This document shows, piece by piece, positions 7,311 to 12,866 of a stretch of DNA of 14,983 nt. Source of the stretch: an uncultured Cryomorphaceae bacterium. Its GTDB lineage: Bacteria > Bacteroidota > Bacteroidia > Flavobacteriales > Schleiferiaceae. A program made the translations under genes and the position numbers. The number at the start of each line of letters is the position of its first letter. Position 1 is the first letter of the stretch. The notes under the pieces were generated by a model. It searched no databases, was not told where the DNA came from, and was given only the letters and a program-made list of their open reading frames with translations. The stretch spans positions 1 through 14,983 of the forward strand of contig CALCFH010000067.1 in assembly GCA_937900215.1 (NCBI GenBank), read 5' to 3'.

Positions 7311-7336
7311 TTGCCCTTTAACATTCTATACTTTTG
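7311..7336 (+). promoter_or_regulatory. Promoter of the wzz-like / O-antigen ligase operon
   Basis: A perfect -7 box TACTTTTG lies at 7329-7336 with a TTG at 7311-7313 upstream. The gap of 15 bases is shorter than the usual 17-23. The box begins 31 bases before the ATG at 7360, giving a leader of roughly 20 bases, and argues against the in-frame TTG at 7348 being the start. The TTG lies in the small hairpin AGGGC-TTTTTT-GCCCT (7302-7317). A second small inverted repeat, CGTTAA-AAGGC-TTAACG (7271-7287), lies upstream and could be an operator, though it may be chance. Confidence 0.5.
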
Positions 7337-7359
7337 CCGTTTGATTATTGCATCTATTT

Positions 7360-8400
7360 ATGAGTGAGTTAAGGAAGGAAGATGCCTATTTCGATTCGTC
7401 GAATGTGGTTATGTACATCTACGGATGGAGAAAGCAATTATTGGGTATCAGTTTGGCTGCCGGTATATTGGCGGTTATTTTTTCAGCCCCCTATTTTATT
7501 CCACCTAAATTTAAAGCCGAAGTGGTGGTTTTTCCTGCTATGACTACTTCTGTTTCTAAAGCGGTTTTACCCCAAAGCTTTTCTTCACGCGGACAAGATG
7601 TTCTAGAATTTGGCAGCGAGCAAGAGGCCGAGAACCTATTGCAAATTCTGAATTCAGACGACATTAGAACCAAGATCATTGAGAAATATGATCTTATGAA
7701 GCATTATGACATCAACCAAGAGTCGCCCTATAAATACACTAAGCTTTTTGAGGCCTACGATGGCAATGTAACCTTCAAACGCACTGAGTATATGTCGGTT
7801 TTGATTACGGTTTTAGATACCGATCCAGATACAGCCGCGCTCATTGCCAATGACATTAGTTCACTGCTGAATGAAGTGAAAAACAGAATTCAGAAAGACC
7901 GCGCTTTTATGGGTCTCAAAATTGTGGAGTCGGAATACTTCACCCTAAAAAATGAGGTAGACAGCATGGAGCAAGAGCTCACTAAATTGAGAGAAAGAGG
8001 CATACATGATTATGAATCTCAAAGTGAGGTTTTCTCTGAGCAGTTGGCCGTGGCCATAGTTAAAGGAGGAGAGAATTCAACGGCCGCAAAAGAAATACAA
8101 TTGCGTTTAGACACACTTGCAAAATATGGTGGCTCTTACGTAGCTCTTAGAGATGAGTCTAGACTGCTGAAGGATGAAATCGTGAAACTAAAGACACGAT
8201 ACGATCAAGCCAAGGTAGACGTGAACGAAAGTTTGCCCGTAACATTTACCGTGAACTCAGCCTATTCGGCCGAAAAGAAGACCTACCCAAAACGCTCTTT
8301 GATTGTATTGATGGCCATGGTTAGTGCCTTTTTATTTACTTTGGTTACCATAATAATTATCGATACCATTCGTAGAACCAAGTCCTTGGAGAATGTCTGA
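7360..8400 (+). CDS. Wzz-type polysaccharide chain-length regulator (inner membrane)
   Basis: The 346-residue product has the layout of polysaccharide co-polymerases that set the length of surface glycan chains: a membrane segment at about residues 27-47, a long extracytoplasmic domain rich in charged heptads (coiled coil, about 195-275), and a second membrane segment at about 314-334 preceded by the characteristic proline-basic motif TYPKRS. There is no C-terminal tyrosine kinase domain, so it is the short Wzz form rather than a Wzc-like autokinase. I chose ATG 7360 (MSELRKEDAY) over an upstream TTG because of the promoter position. The gene overlaps the next by 8 bases (ATGTCTGA), indicating one operon and coupled translation with the ligase-like protein, its expected functional partner. 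Confidence 0.85.
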   Translation: MSELRKEDAYFDSSNVVMYIYGWRKQLLGISLAAGILAVIFSAPYFIPPKFKAEVVVFPAMTTSVSKAVLPQSFSSRGQDVLEFGSEQEAENLLQILNSDDIRTKIIEKYDLMKHYDINQESPYKYTKLFEAYDGNVTFKRTEYMSVLITVLDTDPDTAALIANDISSLLNEVKNRIQKDRAFMGLKIVESEYFTLKNEVDSMEQELTKLRERGIHDYESQSEVFSEQLAVAIVKGGENSTAAKEIQLRLDTLAKYGGSYVALRDESRLLKDEIVKLKTRYDQAKVDVNESLPVTFTVNSAYSAEKKTYPKRSLIVLMAMVSAFLFTLVTIIIIDTIRRTKSLENV

Positions 8401-9847
8401 AAAGGCAATGAAGAGCTTGGTTATTGCATTGGCCGTTCTTTTTATTTTGGCCAATACTTTTCTACTTACCCAAGAGTTCTATTGGTTGAACCTTCTGCCC
8501 CTTGTGGCTGCCATTATTGGTGCTGCCTTCTTCTCGCTAGATAAGCTCCTTTATTTTCTCATTTTCTTTACGCCAATTTCACTTTCTTTAGAGGAATTAG
8601 ATTTGGGTGTTAGCATTAGCGTTCCTACCGAACCTTTGTTTTTTGGTATTCTCCTCTTGTTTTTATTAAAGTTTTTACAAGAAGGAATTTTTGATAGAGC
8701 CTTCTTAAAACACCCCATAACCATTGTTATTGGCCTACAGCTTCTGTGGATGTTTGTTACTTCCATAACAAGCGAAATTCCCTTGGTTTCTTTCAAGTAT
8801 TTTACTGCTAGGCTTTGGTCTATTGCGGCTTTGTATATGGTTATGTCTAGACTTTTTACAACCGAAAAGAAACTACGTAGATTTTTCTGGTATTATATGC
8901 TTCCGCTCTGTGGAGTTGTAATCTATACCACTGTTCAACATGCTGAAGGCAACTTTAGTAAAACAGCATCCATCATGGCATCCTATCCCTTTATAAAAGA
9001 GCATACGGCCTATGGCGCAATCTTGGCGCTGTATGCTCCTGCAGCGATTGCCTTTGCCTTTGTCTCGAAAGAAAACATCAATCGGAAGGCTTTAGCCCTT
9101 GGGGTCTTTGTTGTTCTTTTTGGCGGATTAATTCTGTCGTATACTCGAGCGGCTTGGGTGAGTGTTATAGCTGCCGGATTGGTTGCTCTTGTAATGTATT
9201 TGAGAATTAATAAGTTCACTTTTTGGGGATTAACAGCCGTTGTGTTGTTAATTATCGCGGTTAATCTTCAGCCTCTTCTCCAATCTCTAGAAAAGAATAA
9301 TCAAGACTCGAGCGATAATCTCGGAGAGCATGTAGAGTCTATTTCCAACATCTCTACCGACGCTTCCAACCTAGAGCGAATCAACCGCTGGAAATCGGCA
9401 ATGAGAATGTTCAATGAGCGTCCTTTCATGGGCTTTGGACCGGGAACCTATCAGTTTACCTATGCGCCGTATCAAAAGCCGTATGAAAAAACAATAATCA
9501 GCACCAATAACGGAGATGTGGGCAATGCACACAGCGAATACATCGGACCCATGGCTGAACAAGGGGTATTCGGATTGTTGCTAACCCTATTATTGGTGTA
9601 TCAAATGATGAGAACGGGCATTCGGGTCTATTACCAAAGCGCCAGTAAAAAGGCTAGAATGTATGCCCTCACTGCCATGTGTGGTTTAGTTACCTATTGG
9701 GTTCACGGGTTCTTGAACAACTTCTTAGACAACGATAAGACTTCATTAGCCGTTTGGGGCTTCAGTGCCTTATTGCTCATGTTGGATTTAAAAAGGGTAG
9801 ACTTTGATGATGAACCTCAAGAATTACCCAGTGCTGCCAACACCTGA
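8393..9847 (+). CDS. O-antigen ligase / Wzy_C family membrane protein
   Basis: A 484-residue integral membrane protein with about ten or more hydrophobic segments through the whole length. The large loop near residues 300-390 carries the family pattern: LERINRWKSAMRMF, then RPFMGFGPGTYQFTY, and the signature NAHSEYIGPMAEQGVFGL around 377-394. Members either polymerise O-units (Wzy) or ligate glycans to lipid A-core or proteins (WaaL, PglL); the sequence alone does not decide which. Location after a Wzz-type regulator suggests polymerase or ligase action on the same surface polysaccharide. No glycosyltransferases lie nearby, so the repeat unit must be made elsewhere. The last 31 bases overlap the 3' end of the convergent bcp gene. 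Confidence 0.85.
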   Translation: MSEKAMKSLVIALAVLFILANTFLLTQEFYWLNLLPLVAAIIGAAFFSLDKLLYFLIFFTPISLSLEELDLGVSISVPTEPLFFGILLLFLLKFLQEGIFDRAFLKHPITIVIGLQLLWMFVTSITSEIPLVSFKYFTARLWSIAALYMVMSRLFTTEKKLRRFFWYYMLPLCGVVIYTTVQHAEGNFSKTASIMASYPFIKEHTAYGAILALYAPAAIAFAFVSKENINRKALALGVFVVLFGGLILSYTRAAWVSVIAAGLVALVMYLRINKFTFWGLTAVVLLIIAVNLQPLLQSLEKNNQDSSDNLGEHVESISNISTDASNLERINRWKSAMRMFNERPFMGFGPGTYQFTYAPYQKPYEKTIISTNNGDVGNAHSEYIGPMAEQGVFGLLLTLLLVYQMMRTGIRVYYQSASKKARMYALTAMCGLVTYWVHGFLNNFLDNDKTSLAVWGFSALLLMLDLKRVDFDDEPQELPSAANT

Positions 9848-10284
9848 GCAGTGGCTTCTTTTGTCTTTACCTTGGTGAATATCTCGGCTATTTTTCCATT
9901 TTCATCAATTATAAACGTCTCGCGATAAATTCCATCGTACTCTCTACCCATAAACTTTTTCTTTCCCCAAACGCCATAGGCGTTAATAATGCTCTTGTCT
10001 GCATCGGCAATCAGTGGAAAATTTAAATCGTATTTCACGCTGAACTTGGCGTGTGATTTTTCTGAATCAGCACTCACACCTATAACTTGAATTCCTTTTG
10101 CCTTTAAGGCGTTTTCATTGTCTCTGAAATCGCAAGCCTCTGCTGTACAACCCGGTGTGTCGTCTTTTGGATAGAAATACAAAACCAGCTTTTTACCTTT
10201 ATACTGCTCAAGTGAAATGGAATTACCCGATTGATCTTTTCCTTCAAACGAAGGGGCGGCATCGCCAATAGTTAAATGTGTCAT
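9817..10284 (-). CDS. bcp: Thioredoxin-dependent thiol peroxidase (Bcp/PrxQ peroxiredoxin)
   Basis: A 155-residue cytoplasmic peroxiredoxin that reduces hydrogen peroxide and organic peroxides using thioredoxin. It shows the PrxQ active site PKDDTPGCTAEACDFRD, with the peroxidatic Cys46 and a second Cys five residues later (Cys51), the usual pair of the two-Cys PrxQ form. The remainder (VIGVSADS, FPLIADADKSIINAYGVWG, RETFIIDENGKI) follows the family throughout. The start MTHLTIGDAAPSF is supported by an AAGGAA sequence four bases upstream and by a promoter box whose position excludes the earlier TTG at 10311. It is transcribed divergently from nth and runs tail to tail into the O-antigen ligase gene with a 31-base overlap. 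Confidence 0.95.
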   Translation of the reverse strand: MTHLTIGDAAPSFEGKDQSGNSISLEQYKGKKLVLYFYPKDDTPGCTAEACDFRDNENALKAKGIQVIGVSADSEKSHAKFSVKYDLNFPLIADADKSIINAYGVWGKKKFMGREYDGIYRETFIIDENGKIAEIFTKVKTKEATAQVLAALGNS

Positions 10285-10308
10285 ATTTCCTTTTTTACAA
10301 ATAAACCG

Positions 10309-10316
10309 CAAAACTA
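10309..10316 (-). promoter_or_regulatory. Bacteroidota -7 promoter box of bcp
   Basis: TAGTTTTG on the minus strand matches TAnnTTTG exactly and begins 32 bases before the bcp ATG. I see no TTG at the expected -33 distance. The box overlaps the alternative TTG codon at 10309-10311, which supports the shorter bcp reading frame. Confidence 0.45.
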
Positions 10317-10336
10317 GAAATGGTTCATTTCATTCG

Positions 10337-10368
10337 TTGCTATTCCGTCTTTTTGAGACTTAACTTTA
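10337..10368 (+). promoter_or_regulatory. Promoter of nth
   Basis: TTG at 10337-10339 and TAACTTTA at 10361-10368 are separated by 21 bases, the expected spacing for Bacteroidota promoters; the -7 box has one mismatch in its last base. It begins 32 bases before the nth ATG. The region 10285-10392 is shared with the divergent bcp promoter. Confidence 0.4.
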
Positions 10369-10392
10369 CTTCAAAATTCGCTCGAAAGACTA

Positions 10393-11046
10393 ATGACTAA
10401 GAAAGAAAAGGTAGAGTTCGTTATCAACGCATTGGAGGAGCTGTATCCAGAAGTTCCCATTCCGTTAGAGCACTACAGCCCTTTTACGCTTCTGGTTGCG
10501 GTTGTGCTTTCGGCACAATGCACAGACAAACGGGTAAACGAGATTACTCCTCTTCTCTTTGCAAAGGCAGATACGCCCGAAGCCATGGCTCGCCTTACTG
10601 TTGAAGAAATTGCTCAAATCATTCGTCCATGCGGACTTACGCCGATGAAGAGCAAGGGAATTCACGGTTTATCACACATTATTCTCAATGAGTATAACGG
10701 ACAAGTTCCGGCTTCGTTTGAGGCGTTGGAAGCGATGCCATCAGTAGGTCATAAAACGGCTTCTGTAGTAATGAGTCAGGCTTTCGGCTTCCCTGCCTTC
10801 CCGGTAGATACCCACATTCATAGACTTATGTATAGATGGGGCCTGAGCAATGGCAGCTCCGTTCAGCGAACGGAGAAAGATGCGAAAAGACTTTTTCCAG
10901 AACAGCTTTGGAATAAATTGCACCTTCAAATTATTTTTTATGGAAGAGAATACTCCCCCGCAAGAGGATTGCGTTTAGAAAGAGACTTTATCACTACTGC
11001 CGTTGCACCAGCCAAAGTTCTAAAAGAGTTAAAAGTAAAATCCTAG
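10393..11046 (+). CDS. nth: Endonuclease III, form lacking the [4Fe-4S] cysteines
   Basis: A 217-residue base-excision repair enzyme of the HhH-GPD superfamily that removes oxidised pyrimidines and nicks at abasic sites. The helix-hairpin-helix MPSVGHKTASVVMSQAFG contains the catalytic Lys (121), and FPVDTHIHRL carries the catalytic Asp (139). SAQCTDKRVNEI near the N-terminus is also typical. In the C-terminal region, where E. coli Nth has four cysteines binding an iron-sulfur cluster, this protein reads FYGREYSPARGLRLERDFI with no cysteine at all; only two cysteines exist in the whole protein, both elsewhere. I recall the same ending (GREYSPARGWDLEKD) in other Bacteroidota, so it is a lineage form and not damage. 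The gene is followed after 19 bases by a lipoprotein gene, probably in one operon. Confidence 0.95.
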   Translation: MTKKEKVEFVINALEELYPEVPIPLEHYSPFTLLVAVVLSAQCTDKRVNEITPLLFAKADTPEAMARLTVEEIAQIIRPCGLTPMKSKGIHGLSHIILNEYNGQVPASFEALEAMPSVGHKTASVVMSQAFGFPAFPVDTHIHRLMYRWGLSNGSSVQRTEKDAKRLFPEQLWNKLHLQIIFYGREYSPARGLRLERDFITTAVAPAKVLKELKVKS

Positions 11047-11065
11047 AATCCAGATCAATAAAAAA

Positions 11066-11614
11066 ATGAAAAAACTACTCTTCCTTTTAATGACCACTCT
11101 GACTTTGTTTCAGTGCAAGACCAAACAACCCGCAGAACCGAGTTTCAAGAGATCTATAAAACTTACCTCTACCTATGAACTTTGTGGTGGAATGATGCCC
11201 TCTCCAGAAGATGTTAAGGCTGCATCAACCAAGACACCTCTGAAGAACTACACTCTATACATCCGAAATGGAAACGAAAACATCCTTTCTGAAAAGGTAT
11301 TGCTTGAGATAAAAACAGATGAATTCGGATTGGCAGAATTTGAGCTTCCGGTGGGTAGTTACTGTCTGGTAGACAGCCAAAAAGTAAACAACATTCAAAT
11401 AGAGGAATGGAAGAAAGAGTTCAAAGTGGCCAGCAAAAGTTGGGATGCCATAGATGCCGGTTGTTTGGATGAATGGATTAAAGAACCGCTCTTAAAATTT
11501 GAAGTCTACGCCGACAAAGACAAGAACAATGAGCTCTTGTTTTTGAACCTTCACCGCAATTGCTTTTGGAATTCTATTCCTTGCCTCATGTACCGCGGTC
11601 CTTTTCCGCAATAA
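11066..11614 (+). CDS. Uncharacterised lipoprotein
   Basis: The 182-residue product starts with a lipoprotein signal MKKLLFLLMTTLTLFQC, with the lipidated Cys at 17. The mature part has a charged N-terminal stretch and beta-strand-like segments: NYTLYIRNGNE, then EFGLAEFELPVGSYCLVDSQ, which looks like the strand-turn pattern of small beta-sandwich domains such as transthyretin-like or carboxypeptidase-regulatory folds (weak inference). Five cysteines follow in the mature chain, including a pair near the end (NCFWNSIPC), which suggests disulfide bonds outside the cytoplasm. I do not recognise a family. The 19-base gap after nth suggests co-transcription, probably without functional linkage. 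Confidence 0.75.
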   Translation: MKKLLFLLMTTLTLFQCKTKQPAEPSFKRSIKLTSTYELCGGMMPSPEDVKAASTKTPLKNYTLYIRNGNENILSEKVLLEIKTDEFGLAEFELPVGSYCLVDSQKVNNIQIEEWKKEFKVASKSWDAIDAGCLDEWIKEPLLKFEVYADKDKNNELLFLNLHRNCFWNSIPCLMYRGPFPQ

Positions 11615-11651
11615 GCAACAAATCTGTTTTTTAGAATTCTGTACGAATCCA

Positions 11652-11679
11652 TTTGATGTTATTGAACCGAGTATTTTTG
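11652..11679 (+). promoter_or_regulatory. Possible promoter of prfB
   Basis: TATTTTTG at 11672-11679 matches TAnnTTTG, with TTTG at 11652-11655 and a 16-base gap. The -7 box begins only 12 bases before the prfB ATG, so if used the transcript would have almost no leader. A T-rich stretch can match this consensus by chance. Confidence 0.25.
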
Positions 11680-11683
11680 CCAA

Positions 11684-12796
11684 ATGATCACATCAGAGCA
11701 AATTAAGGAGCTAGGAGAACGTTTGATTTCACTGAAATCATACTTGCATTTAGAGCAAAAGATGTTGGAAATTTCAAACGAAGAAGAGAAAACCAGCGAT
11801 CCTTCCTTCTGGGAAGACAACAAAGAGGCCGAGTTGGTGATGAAGAAAATCCGTAGCTTAAAGTTCTGGGTAAACGGATTTGAAAGTGCATCCAATCAAT
11901 ACGATGAGCTCATTTTGGGTGTGGAATTTCACAAGGAAGGTGAAATGACCGATGAGGAAATACGCATCCTCTTTAAAAAATGCGAAGACACCATTGAAGA
12001 TTTAGAATTCCGCAATATGCTTTCTGAAGAGGAAGACAAACTCAATGCGGTGATTCAAATTACAGCCGGTGCTGGAGGCACTGAAAGTTGCGATTGGGCC
12101 GCTATGCTGATGCGGATGTACATCATGTGGGCCGAAAGTCACAACCATAAGGTGAGCACCATGAACTATCAAGACGGCGATGTGGCGGGTATTAAAACGG
12201 TTACCTTAGAAATTGAAGGCGATTTTGTCTTCGGATTTTTAAAGGGAGAAAACGGCGTCCACCGCCTAGTTCGCATCTCGCCTTTCGATTCCAACGCAAA
12301 ACGTCACACCTCTTTTGTTTCTGTTTACGTTTATCCCATGGTAGATGATACCATTGAAATTACAGTCAATGCGTCGGAAATTGATTGGGATACCTTCCGT
12401 TCTTCGGGCGCGGGTGGACAAAACGTAAACAAGGTTGAAACAGGCGTTCGACTAAGACACAAACCCTCTGGAATTGTGATTGAAAATACCGAAACGCGTT
12501 CTCAACTTCAAAACAAAGAAAGAGCCATTCAGTTGCTTAAGTCGCGCTTATACGAAATGGAGATTCAGGCCAGAAATGAGAAAAGAGCAGCCATTGAAGC
12601 AGGCAAGAAAAAAATTGAGTGGGGCTCTCAGATTCGCAATTATGTGCTTCATCCATACAAACTTGTTAAAGATGTGCGCACGGCGGAGGAAACCTCCAAT
12701 ACCGATGGCGTTTTAAATGGAGAAATAGACAATTTCTTAAAGGCTTTTCTTATGGCACAGGGCCAAGCTTCGGTAGAAATAGATGAGACCATGTAG
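11684..12796 (+). CDS. prfB: Peptide chain release factor 2
   Basis: The 370-residue protein ends translation at UAA and UGA codons by entering the ribosome and hydrolysing peptidyl-tRNA. The stop-codon reading motif SPF is at residues 199-201 (RISPFDSNAKRHTSF), which marks RF2 rather than RF1. The catalytic GGQ is at 244-246 (SSGAGGQNVNKVETG). N-terminal helices and C-terminal tail are complete. Most bacteria encode RF2 in two frames joined by a programmed +1 shift at CTTTGAC around codon 25; here the corresponding stretch reads TAC TTG CAT (11741-11749), with no in-frame stop and no internal Shine-Dalgarno-like sequence, so RF2 cannot autoregulate by that route. The ATG gives MITSEQIKEL, matching the usual RF2 start. 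Confidence 0.97.
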   Translation: MITSEQIKELGERLISLKSYLHLEQKMLEISNEEEKTSDPSFWEDNKEAELVMKKIRSLKFWVNGFESASNQYDELILGVEFHKEGEMTDEEIRILFKKCEDTIEDLEFRNMLSEEEDKLNAVIQITAGAGGTESCDWAAMLMRMYIMWAESHNHKVSTMNYQDGDVAGIKTVTLEIEGDFVFGFLKGENGVHRLVRISPFDSNAKRHTSFVSVYVYPMVDDTIEITVNASEIDWDTFRSSGAGGQNVNKVETGVRLRHKPSGIVIENTETRSQLQNKERAIQLLKSRLYEMEIQARNEKRAAIEAGKKKIEWGSQIRNYVLHPYKLVKDVRTAEETSNTDGVLNGEIDNFLKAFLMAQGQASVEIDETM

Positions 12797-12866
12797 TTGC
12801 CTCATTCGGCAGCAGCCTTCTCACATTTTTAGAAGCCAATAGAATTCCTCATTGTACCTTTCGGCT

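Noticed and set aside
12815..12837. Possible terminator after prfB (GCCTTCT / AGAAGCC)
   Set aside because: The stem is 7 bp with a mismatch and lacks a following T-run, so it is too weak to call.
12855..12862. TACCTTTC as a -7 box for the SBBP-protein gene
   Set aside because: The last base deviates from TAnnTTTG, there is no TTG upstream, and it begins only 12 bases before the ATG.
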